From Sinorhizobium sp. B11 (GTDB lineage Bacteria; Pseudomonadota; Alphaproteobacteria; Rhizobiales; Rhizobiaceae): 64,000 nt of DNA. The DNA lies in the NCBI GenBank assembly GCA_039725955.1, contig CP091034.1, forward strand, positions 1,612,001 through 1,676,000, given 5' to 3'. Position numbers and translations under genes: made by a program. The notes under the pieces are model-generated. The model made no database searches, was not told the origin of the DNA, and worked only from the letters and a program-made list of their open reading frames with translations. Positions 16,586 through 25,312 of the stretch are shown here, one piece after another. The stretch's first letter is position 1; every line of letters begins with the position of its first letter.

Positions 16586-17992
16586 TCAAAGTTCGGATTT
16601 TATATCGCCCATCCGGTTCCAGGCATCGAGACCGGCGATCTTGTAGGCTTCGGCAAGCGTCGGATAGTTGAACGTATTTTCGACGAAATATTCGACTGTG
16701 CCCTTCAAGTTCAGCACAGCCTGGCCGATATGCACCAGTTCTGTCGCACCTTCGCCCACGATGTGCACGCCAAGCAGGCGACGCGTCTTCAGCGAGAAGA
16801 TCAGCTTCAGCAGGCCGGTCTCAAGGCCCATGATATGGCCGCGTGATGTCTCGCGGAAACGGGCGATGCCGCATTCATAGGGAATGCCGCGTTCTTTCAT
16901 CTCCTCTTCCGTCAGGCCGCAGGTCGAAATTTCCGGTACGGCATAGATGCCGTAGGGGAAATACTTCTGCGGCTCCTTGGCGACGGCACCGATGGCGACG
17001 CGTGCTGCGATGCGGCCCTGTTCCATCGACGTCGAGGCAAGGCTCGGGAAGCCGACGACGTCGCCGGCGGCATAGATGTTAGGCACGGATGTCTGGAAAG
17101 TCTCGGGATTGACCTTCAGGCGTCCGCGGCTGTCGGCTTCGAGGCCGATGGCCTCCAGGTTGAGTGTATCGGTGGCGCCCATGCGCCCGGCGGCGAAAAG
17201 CACCATGTCGGTCACGAGATGCCGGCCGCTGTCGAGTGTCAGCTGCACCTTGCCTGTCTCAAGCCGCTCGACCTTCTCGGCCTTCGTGCCGAGCAGCAGC
17301 TTCATATTGCGGTCGCGCAGCTGATAGGTGAAATCCTCAATAATTTCCTTGTCGATGAAGTCGAGCATGGTCGATTTTGGATCGATGACGGTAACGGCCG
17401 TATCCAGCGCCGAAAAGATCGTTGCATATTCGATACCAATGACGCCGGCGCCGATGACGACCATGCTGCGTGGCAGTTCCTCGATATCAAGCAGCTCGTC
17501 GCTATCGAGCACGGTCTTGTTGTCGAAGGGCATGTAATCAGGCCGAAACGGCTTGGTGCCGACGGCAAGCAGGATGCTGGCGCCAGTCACCGTCATTGTG
17601 TCGCCGTCGTCCTTGACGATCTGCAGAGTATTGGCATCGACGAAGCTTGCCTTGCCGCGAATGTGCTGCACGCGGTTGCGGGCGAACTGATGTTCGAGCA
17701 CTTCGACTTCATGGTCGAGCGTGATCAGCAGGCGTCGGCGCAGGTCTTCAGCGCTGATCTCCTGCTTGACGCGGTAGCTGCGGCCGTAAAAGCCGCGCTC
17801 GCGCCAGCCGGAAAGATTGAGTGCGGTTTCGCGCAGCGTCTTCGAAGGGATCGTACCGGTGTGGACCGAGACGCCACCGACGCGTTTTCCCGCCTCGATG
17901 ACCAGCACTTTCTTGCCGAGTTTTGCAGCCTGGATTGCGCCGCGGCGTCCTGCCGGGCCGCTGCCCACTACCACGAGATCGTACTGGAACAT
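16586..17992 (-). CDS. sthA: Soluble pyridine nucleotide transhydrogenase (Si-specific)
   Basis: A 468-residue flavoprotein of the disulfide reductase family. The FAD-binding GSGPAGRRGAIQAAKLG is at residues 10-26, the NAD(P) dinucleotide fold has GAGVIGIEYA in the middle, and the dimerisation domain is C-terminal. The position that carries the redox-active CxxxxC in relatives reads GVSVHTGTIPSKTLRE, with no cysteine pair. That substitution pattern is typical of SthA, which transfers hydride between NADPH and NAD+ without a disulfide. It would balance NADPH pools in the cytosol. No operon partners are evident. Confidence 0.93.
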   Translation of the reverse strand: MFQYDLVVVGSGPAGRRGAIQAAKLGKKVLVIEAGKRVGGVSVHTGTIPSKTLRETALNLSGWRERGFYGRSYRVKQEISAEDLRRRLLITLDHEVEVLEHQFARNRVQHIRGKASFVDANTLQIVKDDGDTMTVTGASILLAVGTKPFRPDYMPFDNKTVLDSDELLDIEELPRSMVVIGAGVIGIEYATIFSALDTAVTVIDPKSTMLDFIDKEIIEDFTYQLRDRNMKLLLGTKAEKVERLETGKVQLTLDSGRHLVTDMVLFAAGRMGATDTLNLEAIGLEADSRGRLKVNPETFQTSVPNIYAAGDVVGFPSLASTSMEQGRIAARVAIGAVAKEPQKYFPYGIYAVPEISTCGLTEEEMKERGIPYECGIARFRETSRGHIMGLETGLLKLIFSLKTRRLLGVHIVGEGATELVHIGQAVLNLKGTVEYFVENTFNYPTLAEAYKIAGLDAWNRMGDIKSEL

Positions 17993-18091
17993 CCTTTAGC
18001 CCCGAACTGGAATTGGAATCATATTGCGACGCGAAATGTCGCGCGTTCATCGGTAGCCGGTCAATGTTACAGTTTCTATTTCCGGTACAGT

Positions 18092-18691
18092 TTAGGAGTT
18101 CAGAAAGCCGAACATCGGCTCAAGCCGCTCGAATGTGCGATCCATTGCATAGGCGCCGATGAAGAAAAGCGACAGATGGCCGTAGGTCAGCGAGATCTGC
18201 GACTCCGCCGCCATCTCTCCTTCCTTGGCAACGCCGGCGACATAGATCGCCGAAGCCAGCCCCGTACGGTCAGCGCCGGCCTTGCAGTGGATGAGCAACG
18301 GTTTGGGTGCAGCGGCCATGATCGCCATCAGCTGGCGCCCTTCCTCGACGGAGAGTTCCTTTGTCGCCGACATACGGAAATCGATATGCTGGACATTGAG
18401 TCCCTTTGCCGCGGCGATCTCGTTGTCGTACCAGGCCTCGCCGCTGCTGTCGCCGCGCAGGTTCAGTACGGATTTGATGCCGTATTCCTTGACGAGTTCG
18501 CCAAGCTTCGCGGGGGAGGGCTGTGCGGACCTGTATACCTGGCCATCGACGACCGCATGCACATTCGTCGAAAGCTGCAGGTAACCGAGATAGAGACCGG
18601 TTACGACAAGCAGCAAAAGTGTCAGCCGTATCAGCGATCGAAGGCTTGGCGGCGCGTACAAGCGACCAGGAGAAACGCCCATAATTCCCAT
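18092..18691 (-). CDS. Membrane-anchored tyrosine/dual-specificity phosphatase-like protein
   Basis: A 199-residue protein with an N-terminal membrane helix (about residues 22-40) and a Cys-based phosphatase domain. The catalytic loop HCKAGADRTG is at residues 135-144 (Cys136, Arg142). The preceding VYRSAQPSPAKL and SVLNLRG blocks are those of the bacterial DSP/tyrosine phosphatase group. The helix would place the catalytic domain outside the cytoplasm or at the membrane face. Substrates could be phosphotyrosine, phosphoinositide or another phosphate ester; the sequence does not decide. Confidence 0.85.
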   Translation of the reverse strand: MGIMGVSPGRLYAPPSLRSLIRLTLLLLVVTGLYLGYLQLSTNVHAVVDGQVYRSAQPSPAKLGELVKEYGIKSVLNLRGDSSGEAWYDNEIAAAKGLNVQHIDFRMSATKELSVEEGRQLMAIMAAAPKPLLIHCKAGADRTGLASAIYVAGVAKEGEMAAESQISLTYGHLSLFFIGAYAMDRTFERLEPMFGFLNS

Positions 18692-18753
18692 CCTGTTTCA
18701 GTCGTTCAGCTTGGAGAACGCCAAGATGGCTTTTTCATGCCTTGGTCGCAGTC

Positions 18754-19569
18754 TTATATCAGGCGCAGCCCTTTGAGGCTTGCTTGTCCATCTTTGCCGA
18801 TGATGATGTGATCGTGGATGGCGATGCCGAGCGGCTTCGCAGCATCGATGATCATCTTCGTCATGTCGATATCGGCGCGTGATGGTGTGGGGTCGCCCGA
18901 GGGGTGGTTGTGCACGAGAATGAGCGCCGTTGCGGAAAGCTCCAGCGCCCGCCTCACGACCTCGCGTGGATAGACGGGTGTGTGATCCACGGTTCCGCGC
19001 CCCTGCACCTCGTCGGCGATCAGCGCATTGCGCTTGTCGAGGAACAGGATGCGGAACTGCTCGCGCGTTTCATGCGCCATAGCTGCGTGACAGTACTGTA
19101 TGACTGACGACCATGAGGAAAGCACCTGCTTGCCCCTAAGCTCGCTCTTCAGGGCGCGATGGCCGATGCTGGATATCAGCTTCAGATCCAGTGCCACTGC
19201 CTCTCCGACGCCTTTGACCTCCTGCAGCAGTGCGGCCGGTGCGCCGAACACGCCGGCAAGCGATCCGAAGCGGTCGATCAACGCTTTGGCAATGGGTTTC
19301 GTGTCGCGGCGCGGTATGAGTCGGAAAAGCAGGAGTTCGAGGATTTCGTAATCGACGAGCGCCGTATCGCCGTGCTCGCGAAAACGGCTGCGCAGCCTTT
19401 CGCGATGGCCGTGATAATGTTCTTCCTTGACGGGCAGGGCGGACTTTTTGGTAGAAGCGGCCCCCTTTGCCGGCTGTCCGAAAAACGCTCGTTCATCAGT
19501 GACGATGTCCTCGTCCGTATCGAAAGGCAGTTCGTCGTCGCCAGACTGCGGAGCAGGCCCCTTCGCCAT
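18754..19569 (-). CDS. radC: RadC family JAB-domain protein
   Basis: A 271-residue protein with an N-terminal UPF0758 helix-hairpin-helix region (EILELLLFRLIPRRDTKPIA and VKGVGEAVALDL) and a C-terminal JAB/MPN metal-binding domain with the LVHNHPSGDPTPSRAD signature. An open frame continues further upstream into map, but the ATG at 19569, 8 bases after the map stop, gives a normal N-terminus. The RadC name derives from an E. coli repair mutant later mapped elsewhere, so a repair role is not proven; the metal site suggests an isopeptidase or nuclease-like activity. Cotranscribed with map. Confidence 0.92.
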   Translation of the reverse strand: MAKGPAPQSGDDELPFDTDEDIVTDERAFFGQPAKGAASTKKSALPVKEEHYHGHRERLRSRFREHGDTALVDYEILELLLFRLIPRRDTKPIAKALIDRFGSLAGVFGAPAALLQEVKGVGEAVALDLKLISSIGHRALKSELRGKQVLSSWSSVIQYCHAAMAHETREQFRILFLDKRNALIADEVQGRGTVDHTPVYPREVVRRALELSATALILVHNHPSGDPTPSRADIDMTKMIIDAAKPLGIAIHDHIIIGKDGQASLKGLRLI

Positions 19570-19577
19570 GGACAATG

Positions 19578-20414
19578 TCACCCGTTCAATGGCGGCAGGC
19601 CCGGCCGGTCGAGGCCGGCGGGCGAAAGCGTGAAGATTTCGCAGCCATTGGCGGTGACGCCGACCGTATGTTCGTATTGCGCCGACAGCGAGCGATCGCG
19701 CGTCACCGCCGTCCAACCGTCGGCCAGCACCTTCACATGCGGGCGTCCGAGATTGATCATCGGTTCGATGGTGAAGATCATGCCCTCGCGCAGTTCCGGC
19801 CCTTCATTGGCGCGGCCATAATGCAGGATGTTTGGCGAATCGTGGAAGAGGCGGCCGACACCATGGCCGCAGAAGTCGCGCACCACCGAACAGCGCTCGG
19901 CTTCCGCATAGGTCTGGATCGCTTCGCCGATCGCGCCGGTGCGCGCGCCGGGATGGACGGCAGCGATGCCGCGCATCAAGGACTCATAGGTCACTTCCAG
20001 CAGCCGTTCCGCCGCACGCTTTACCTGGCCGACCGGATACATCCGGCTCGAATCCCCGTGCCAGCCGTCCACAACGAAGGTCACGTCGATATTGACGACA
20101 TCGCCTTCGCGCAGCGGCTTGTCGTCGGGTATGCCGTGACAGACGACGTGGTTGATCGAGGTACACGTCGATTTCGTATAGCCGCGATAGTTCAACGTCG
20201 CCGGATAGGCGCCGTTATCCATGCCGAATTCGAAAACGAAGCGGTCGATTTCATTGGTGGCAAGACCCGGCTTGACGACATCGGCAAGCGCATCGAGGCA
20301 GCGTGCGGTCAACTGGCACGCGTTGCGCATTCCCTCGAATGCTTCAGGGCCGTAAAGCCTGATGGCGCCGGTATTTTTCGGCGGCGCGGTTGCGGCTTCG
20401 ATATAATTCACCAT
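19578..20414 (-). CDS. map: Methionine aminopeptidase, type I
   Basis: A 278-residue cytosolic metalloenzyme that removes the initiator methionine. The metal ligands sit in VVNIDVTFVVDGWHGDSSRMY (two Asp), HGVGRLFHDSP (His), FTIEPMINLG (Glu) and AQYEHTVGVT (Glu). Length and blocks are those of type I enzymes without an N-terminal zinc finger. It lies immediately upstream of radC, with 8 bases between them. It is divergent from the TetR regulator gene at 20661. Confidence 0.95.
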   Translation of the reverse strand: MVNYIEAATAPPKNTGAIRLYGPEAFEGMRNACQLTARCLDALADVVKPGLATNEIDRFVFEFGMDNGAYPATLNYRGYTKSTCTSINHVVCHGIPDDKPLREGDVVNIDVTFVVDGWHGDSSRMYPVGQVKRAAERLLEVTYESLMRGIAAVHPGARTGAIGEAIQTYAEAERCSVVRDFCGHGVGRLFHDSPNILHYGRANEGPELREGMIFTIEPMINLGRPHVKVLADGWTAVTRDRSLSAQYEHTVGVTANGCEIFTLSPAGLDRPGLPPLNG

Positions 20415-20660
20415 TGCAAGGCCTTAGCAGAAATTGTCGTCTCTTTTCATAATGCAGCTATGCCGGGTTCGTCCATCGCGATCAACCGCATGGGCAAGAT
20501 TTCTCGGCGTGTTATGTCGGGTGAAAAATGCCGCCGGGCCGCCCACCAGCGTCAACAGGGCTGCGGATCATCAATATCCACAGTCTTCTCAATTAGATAG
20601 GATTGTAGACGGAAAATTCCACTGTTACTCACCGATTGGTGACAGACCGGGGTTGACCGA

Positions 20661-21320
20661 ATGCTGAATGAAACTGCCGTGGCCGTGCTCGAAAAGACGG
20701 GTGCCGCTGAACCTGAAAAGCGCATCCGCGACAGAAGCGCCACCGAGCGCGCTATCTTGAAAGCCGCAAAGAATCTGCTGGCCGAAGAGGGCTTCCAGAA
20801 TTTCGGCATCAATGCCGTCGCCCGCCGCGCCGGCTGCGACAAGCAGCTCATCTACCGCTACTATGGCGGTCTCGACGGTCTTGTCGAGGCGATCGGCGCC
20901 GATCTCGGCAATTGGGTCAAGGACCGCATTCCCGAAGATACCGGCGGCATGTTCCTTTTGACCTATGGCGACCTGATGGAGCGGCTGTCGCTGCTCTTCC
21001 TGGAAGCGCTGCGTGACGATCCCTTGATGCGCCGTATCGTCGCCTGGGAGGTTTCGGAAAATACCGAGCAGGTGAAGCGCCTTTCCGAAGCGCGTTCGAA
21101 AGCGCTGGGGCTCTGGCTCGACCGCATGCGCGGTTCGCTGATGCCGCCCAAGGGCGTCGATACCGCGGCCGTCAATGCCCTGATCTTTGCTTCCATCCAG
21201 CACCTCGTGCTTTCGGCCGCTGCCGGCGGCCAGTGCGCGGGCCTGGTGTTGAAGAACGGCAAGGACTGGGAGAAGGCGGCAGGCGCGTTGAAGCGGCTGG
21301 TGCGCGGCGTCTACGGCTGA
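20661..21320 (+). CDS. TetR/AcrR family transcriptional regulator
   Basis: A 219-residue regulator with an N-terminal helix-turn-helix (TERAILKAAKNLLAEEGFQNFGINAVARRAGCDKQLIYRYYGGLDGLVEAIG, about residues 29-80). The C-terminal ligand domain is large and helical and unlike any specific member I recognise. It is divergent from map, with 246 bases between them. No obviously linked efflux or catabolic gene is adjacent, so the target cannot be guessed from context; TetR proteins usually regulate themselves and a neighbour. Confidence 0.9.
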   Translation: MLNETAVAVLEKTGAAEPEKRIRDRSATERAILKAAKNLLAEEGFQNFGINAVARRAGCDKQLIYRYYGGLDGLVEAIGADLGNWVKDRIPEDTGGMFLLTYGDLMERLSLLFLEALRDDPLMRRIVAWEVSENTEQVKRLSEARSKALGLWLDRMRGSLMPPKGVDTAAVNALIFASIQHLVLSAAAGGQCAGLVLKNGKDWEKAAGALKRLVRGVYG

Positions 21321-21440
21321 GCTATTCACAGCCTCCGCTCCCGCGTTAACCTTAACATTTGGTTTACGTTGCGTGGTGCTGGTTAACTCGCCAGTGTGGC
21401 CCACATTAGAAATGTAACGAATGTGGACCCGAGTTCAGTG

Positions 21441-21614
21441 ATGGGAACCAGAGCAGCCAGAACCGCGTTGCTTGTCGCGGCGATGATGTTTTTCGCCGTA
21501 CTGGCGCTGGATATCGCCGTGCCCACGCTCGTACTCTGCGTCATGGCGTCGTCGGTCTGGCTCGTGTCTCTTGATATGCCGGTCCTGCGCAAGCACGAAG
21601 GAGAGGCCGCATGA
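21441..21614 (+). CDS. Small membrane protein upstream of the DUF6105-like gene
   Basis: A 57-residue protein (from MGTRAART) with one or two hydrophobic helices (LLVAAMMFFAVLALDIAVPTLVLCVMASSVWLV). The frame is open back to a GTG at 21396, which would add 15 residues; neither start has a strong ribosome-binding site, and I prefer the ATG. It overlaps the following gene by 4 bases (ATGA), which supports both being genuine and translationally coupled. Family not recognised. Confidence 0.55.
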   Translation: MGTRAARTALLVAAMMFFAVLALDIAVPTLVLCVMASSVWLVSLDMPVLRKHEGEAA

Positions 21615-21940
21615 AGTGGTTTCTGATCTTCTGGGCCGGTCCGATCGTCTTCCTGGCGGGATGGTACTGGCTTTCCTACTATGATCTGAACTTCGGCATC
21701 TTCATGCTGACGCGGCAGGTCCATGACCTGACCTTCCAGATCTACGGCAAGGCGCTCGGCCTGCCGCCGCAGGAAATCCCGCCGCTCGTCGCCCGCGCCA
21801 TCGCCGTCGACAGCCTCGTCGTTTTTGCCATCATGGGTTTCCGCAAGCGCGGCCAGATCTCCGCCTGGTGGAAGGCGCGTCACGCCTCTGTGTCGTCAGC
21901 CGATCTCGCTAGCAAGGAAAGCCTGTCGAGCGCGCCCTGA
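21611..21940 (+). CDS. Small membrane protein, DUF6105-like
   Basis: A 109-residue protein with two hydrophobic helices (WFLIFWAGPIVFLAGWYWL near the N-terminus and IAVDSLVVFAIMGF about residues 64-77) around a polar loop containing LNFGIFMLTRQVHDLTF. I recall similar uncharacterised rhizobial proteins, but no function. It follows the 57-residue gene with a 4-base overlap and, unusually, overlaps the 3' end of the convergent ruvX gene by about 61 bases. Confidence 0.7.
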   Translation: MKWFLIFWAGPIVFLAGWYWLSYYDLNFGIFMLTRQVHDLTFQIYGKALGLPPQEIPPLVARAIAVDSLVVFAIMGFRKRGQISAWWKARHASVSSADLASKESLSSAP

Positions 21941-22377
21941 AGGATGAAGCTTGCGGCGGCCGAATCGATCCGTTCGGCCCGTTTTGCCCGCGAAACATCC
22001 ATTTCCAGCAAGGCCCGTTCTGCCGCCACCGTCGATAGTCGCTCATCCCAGTAAACGAAGGGTGTGGCGGTCTTCTGCTCCATGTTGCGCACGAAGGCCC
22101 GCGTCGCCTGCACGCGCGGCCCCGCTGATCCGTCCATGTTCATCGGCAGGCCGATGACAAAGGCTGTGACCTTTTCCTTTGCAGCAAAACCCAGCAAGAC
22201 CTCGGCATCGATGGAGAACTTCTCGCGCCTGAGGACGGGACGCGGCGTCGCAAAGCGGCGTCCGAGATCGGACATGGCAAGGCCGATCGTCTTGGTGCCG
22301 AGATCGAGGCCGGCGATCGCCTGCCCAGGGGCGAGTATTCCGGCCAGTTCCTCGATCGTCAGCACCGTCATTGCCAT
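21880..22377 (-). CDS. ruvX: Putative pre-16S rRNA nuclease / Holliday junction resolvase YqgF
   Basis: A 165-residue RNase H-fold protein with the opening GLDLGTKTIGLAMSDLGRRFA (first catalytic Asp), VIGLPMNMDGS, and the late DERLSTVAAERALLEMD block. YqgF/RuvX is an essential enzyme implicated in 16S rRNA 5' processing and once proposed as a Holliday junction resolvase. The last 61 bases are shared with the convergent membrane protein gene, so the C-terminal tail (LLARSADDTEA) is encoded antisense to that gene. Confidence 0.92.
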   Translation of the reverse strand: MAMTVLTIEELAGILAPGQAIAGLDLGTKTIGLAMSDLGRRFATPRPVLRREKFSIDAEVLLGFAAKEKVTAFVIGLPMNMDGSAGPRVQATRAFVRNMEQKTATPFVYWDERLSTVAAERALLEMDVSRAKRAERIDSAAASFILQGALDRLSLLARSADDTEA

Positions 22378-22446
22378 GTCATCCTGTCAAGAGAAGTTGA
22401 AGTTCCCGCCGCTTTTCTTTGCGGCCATATCGGCTATGTCCTTAGA

Positions 22447-22487
22447 GCAATTCCAGAAAAAGTGCGAAACGGTTTTCCGAACCGGAA
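22447..22487. repeat. Palindromic GCAATTCC/GGAATTGC-family repeat, decayed copy
   Basis: GCAATTCCAG-AAAAAGTG-(spacer)-CGGTTTT-CCGAACCGGAA. This matches the left and middle modules of the full palindrome at 26274-26316, but the right arm is eroded. It lies in the 172-base gap between ruvX and the metallo-hydrolase gene. Repeats of this form are very common between genes in rhizobia. Confidence 0.6.
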
Positions 22488-22549
22488 CCACGTTAAACCA
22501 TTCTGGTCCCGGAAATCGCTTTTGTAACATGTGATTAAGGAGACTTTTC

Positions 22550-23254
22550 ATGAAGATCATCTGGCTCGGCCATTCCGCTTTCCGTATCGAGACGAAAGCC
22601 GCCAAAATCCTGATCGATCCCTTCCTGAGCTATAATTCGTCCTTCGAGGGCCAGGATATCAAGAATGTGACCAACGGCATTACCCATATCCTGCTGACCC
22701 ACGGCCACGGCGACCATGTCGGTGATACCGTAGCGATCGCCAAGGAAACGGGCGCCGTCGTTCTCGCCAATGCCGATCTTGCTTCATGGCTCGGGGCCAA
22801 GGGCGTTGAAAAGCTCGAAATGGGCAATACCGGTGGCACGGTTTCGCTCGGCAGCTTCACCGCCACCTTCACCAACGCGCTGCATTCTTCGGCCCAGATG
22901 ACGGAAGACGGCGTTTCCCATTCGCTCGGCAACGCGAACGGCCTCATGCTGCATTTCGACGATGAGCCGAGCCTCCTCCACATGGGCGACACGGACATTT
23001 TTTCGGATATGGCGCTGATCAACGAACTGCATCAGCCCGATATCGGTATTGTGCCGATCGGAGATCGCTTCACCATGGGCGGCGCGGTGGCCGCTCTTGC
23101 CTGCCAGCGCTACTTCAACTTCAAGACGGCTATTCCCTGCCACTACGGCACCTTCCCGATCATCGACCAGACGCCGGAAAAATTCATCGCCGGCATGGAA
23201 GCCTCCAAGACGCAAGTGAAGGCGCCGAAGCCCGGCGAAAGCCTGTCGCTCTGA
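22550..23254 (+). CDS. UPF0173 metallo-beta-lactamase-fold metal-dependent hydrolase
   Basis: A 234-residue protein of the YtkL/UPF0173 family. The metal-binding HGHGDHVGD motif is at about residues 52-60 and the distal HMGDTDIFSDM and PCHYGTFPI blocks carry the remaining ligands. Opening sequence MKIIWLGHSAFRIET is typical. The physiological substrate of the family is not established. A 9-bp hairpin (GCCCTCAAA/TTTGAGGGC, 23262-23289) just after the gene has no T-run but may still protect or end the transcript. Confidence 0.9.
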   Translation: MKIIWLGHSAFRIETKAAKILIDPFLSYNSSFEGQDIKNVTNGITHILLTHGHGDHVGDTVAIAKETGAVVLANADLASWLGAKGVEKLEMGNTGGTVSLGSFTATFTNALHSSAQMTEDGVSHSLGNANGLMLHFDDEPSLLHMGDTDIFSDMALINELHQPDIGIVPIGDRFTMGGAVAALACQRYFNFKTAIPCHYGTFPIIDQTPEKFIAGMEASKTQVKAPKPGESLSL

Positions 23255-23321
23255 CGCGCTAGCCCTCAAATCCCGCGGTGTTTGAGGGCAGGAATTCTGC
23301 ATTGCCCAAAAGGCAAACCCG

Positions 23322-23350
23322 TTGCACAGGACGGACATGGTCTTTATAGC
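23322..23350 (+). promoter_or_regulatory. Candidate sigma-70 promoter of gatCA
   Basis: TTGCAC, exactly 17 bases, TATAGC. The predicted start of transcription falls near 23357, inside the inverted repeat at 23351-23368. Position just upstream of gatC supports it. Confidence 0.55.
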
Positions 23351-23368
23351 GATAGGAAAATTCCTATC
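23351..23368. promoter_or_regulatory. Inverted repeat at the gatC leader
   Basis: GATAGGAA-AA-TTCCTATC, 8-bp arms with a 2-base centre, directly between the predicted -10 box and the CGGAG ribosome-binding site of gatC. It could be an operator or, as RNA, a small leader hairpin. No regulator is known to me for it. Confidence 0.4.
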
Positions 23369-23379
23369 CGGAGAATGCC

Positions 23380-23667
23380 ATGTCCGTTGACCTCGCCACC
23401 GTTAAGCGCGTTGCGCGCCTTGCCCGTATTGCCGTCTCGGAAGAAGAGGCAAATCGCATGGTCGGCGAATTGAATGGTATCCTCGGCTTTGTCGAGCAGC
23501 TCTCCGAAGTCAATGTCGACGGCGTCGAGGCCATGACATCGGTAACGCCGATGGACATGAAGAAGCGCACGGATGTCGTCAACGACGGCAACAAGGCTGA
23601 GGACGTCGTTGCCAATGCGCCGATCACCGACCACAATTTCTTCCTGGTGCCGAAAGTCGTCGAATAA
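23380..23667 (+). CDS. gatC: Asp-tRNA(Asn)/Glu-tRNA(Gln) amidotransferase subunit C
   Basis: A 95-residue protein with the GatC opening (VDLATVKRVARLARIAVSEEE) and the central helix ELNGILGFVEQLSEV. It holds GatA and GatB together in the complex that converts Glu-tRNA(Gln), and in some bacteria Asp-tRNA(Asn), to the correct aminoacyl form. CGGAG lies 7 bases before the ATG. gatA follows 60 bases on, on the same strand. gatB is about 3.4 kb downstream and not in the same operon. Confidence 0.95.
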   Translation: MSVDLATVKRVARLARIAVSEEEANRMVGELNGILGFVEQLSEVNVDGVEAMTSVTPMDMKKRTDVVNDGNKAEDVVANAPITDHNFFLVPKVVE

Positions 23668-23727
23668 GGCGCTTTATCCGCCTCTTTCCGACCCTGTTGC
23701 CATTTTTAGATCTGAAGCGAAAACACG

Positions 23728-25209
23728 ATGAGCGAACTCACCAGCCTGACCATTGCCGAAGCCCGCCGCAAGCTGCGCGCCAAGGAAATCACCGCGACCG
23801 AACTTACCGAGGCCTATATCTCGGCGATCGATGCGGCCAATGGCCATCTTAACGCTTACATCAAGGTCACGCCGGATCTCGCCCGTCTTATGGCGAAGAA
23901 TTCCGACGAGCGGATCGCCGCCGGCAAGGCAGGCGATCTCGAAGGTATCCCGCTCGGCATCAAGGACCTGTTCGCCACCGTCGGTGTGCATACCCAGGCT
24001 TGCAGCCACATTCTCGACGGTTTCGAGCCCCGTTATGAATCGACCGTGACCAGGAACCTCTGGGATGACGGTGCGGTCATGCTCGGCAAGCTGAACATGG
24101 ACGAGTTCGCGATGGGCTCTTCCAACGAAACCTCGCACTATGGCGCGGTCATCAACCCCTGGCGCGCCGCCGGCTCCAATCAGCAGCTCGTTCCGGGCGG
24201 CTCTTCCGGTGGTTCGGCTGCAGCCGTTGCCGCCCATCTTTGCGCAGGCGCCACTGCAACCGACACAGGCGGCTCGATCCGTCAGCCGGCTGCCTTCACA
24301 GGCACCGTCGGCATCAAGCCGACCTATGGCCGCTGCTCGCGCTGGGGCACGGTTGCCTTCGCGTCCTCGCTCGATCAGGCCGGCCCGATCGCCCGAGACG
24401 TGCGCGATGCCGCAATCCTGTTGAAGTCGATGGCGAGCGTCGATGCCAAGGACACGACCTCCGTCGACCTGCCGGTTCCGGATTACGAAGCCGCCATCGG
24501 CCAGTCGCTGAAGGGCATGAAGATCGGTATTCCGAACGAATACCGCGTCGACGGCATGCCGGAAGAGATCGAATCCATCTGGCAGCAGGGTATCGCCTGG
24601 CTGAAGGATGCCGGTGCCGAGATCGTCAACATCTCTCTGCCGCACACGAAATACGCTCTTCCGGCCTATTATATCGTGGCTCCCGCCGAAGCCTCTTCGA
24701 ACCTCGCCCGTTATGACGGCGTGCGCTACGGGTTGCGGGTCGACGGCAAGGATATCGTCGATATGTACGAGAAGACGCGCGCTGCCGGCTTCGGCCAGGA
24801 AGTCAAGCGCCGCATCATGATCGGCACCTATGTTCTGTCGGCCGGTTACTACGACGCCTATTACCTGCGCGCCCAGAAGGTCCGCACGCTGATCAAGCGC
24901 GATTTCGAACTTGCCTTCGATGCCGGCGTCGATGCCATTCTGACGCCCGCAACCCCGTCATCGGCCTTCGGCGTTGCCGACGAGGACCTCGCATCCGATC
25001 CGGTCAAGATGTACCTCAACGACATCTTCACGGTGACGGTCAACATGGCCGGTCTGCCGGGCATCGCCGTTCCCGCCGGCCTCGATCACAAGGGCCTGCC
25101 GCTCGGCCTGCAGCTCATCGGCAAGGCCTTCGACGAGGAAACCCTCTTCAAGACCGCTCATGTCATCGAGCAGGCCGCAGGCAAGTTCACTGCCGCCAAA
25201 TGGTGGTGA
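23728..25209 (+). CDS. gatA: Asp-tRNA(Asn)/Glu-tRNA(Gln) amidotransferase subunit A
   Basis: A 493-residue amidase. The signature PGGSSGGSAAAVAA lies near residues 156-169, and the Ser-cis-Ser-Lys triad is visible as Lys in GIKDLF (about residue 79) plus the serines of the signature and of TGGSIRQPA. GatA releases ammonia from glutamine and channels it to GatB. Length and blocks are standard. Cotranscribed with gatC and followed by a terminator. Confidence 0.97.
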   Translation: MSELTSLTIAEARRKLRAKEITATELTEAYISAIDAANGHLNAYIKVTPDLARLMAKNSDERIAAGKAGDLEGIPLGIKDLFATVGVHTQACSHILDGFEPRYESTVTRNLWDDGAVMLGKLNMDEFAMGSSNETSHYGAVINPWRAAGSNQQLVPGGSSGGSAAAVAAHLCAGATATDTGGSIRQPAAFTGTVGIKPTYGRCSRWGTVAFASSLDQAGPIARDVRDAAILLKSMASVDAKDTTSVDLPVPDYEAAIGQSLKGMKIGIPNEYRVDGMPEEIESIWQQGIAWLKDAGAEIVNISLPHTKYALPAYYIVAPAEASSNLARYDGVRYGLRVDGKDIVDMYEKTRAAGFGQEVKRRIMIGTYVLSAGYYDAYYLRAQKVRTLIKRDFELAFDAGVDAILTPATPSSAFGVADEDLASDPVKMYLNDIFTVTVNMAGLPGIAVPAGLDHKGLPLGLQLIGKAFDEETLFKTAHVIEQAAGKFTAAKWW

Positions 25210-25235
25210 TGGCCCAACGATCCGAAAGAATGCAG

Positions 25236-25269
25236 ACGCCGGCCACAAGATGGTCGGCGTTTCTCTTTT
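25236..25269 (+). terminator. Intrinsic terminator of gatCA
   Basis: ACGCCGGCCA / TGGTCGGCGT stem (one G-U), 5-nt loop, then TTCTCTTTT. Located 26 bases after the gatA stop. Confidence 0.8.
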
Positions 25270-25312
25270 GCCGATGCATTTGAGGATCAGTTGAGTCGGA
25301 CCGGCGAAGGTC

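Noticed and set aside
17219..18811. 530-codon plus-strand open frame
   Set aside because: Crosses sthA, the phosphatase gene and the start of the radC region on the opposite strand; composition is reversed coding sequence.
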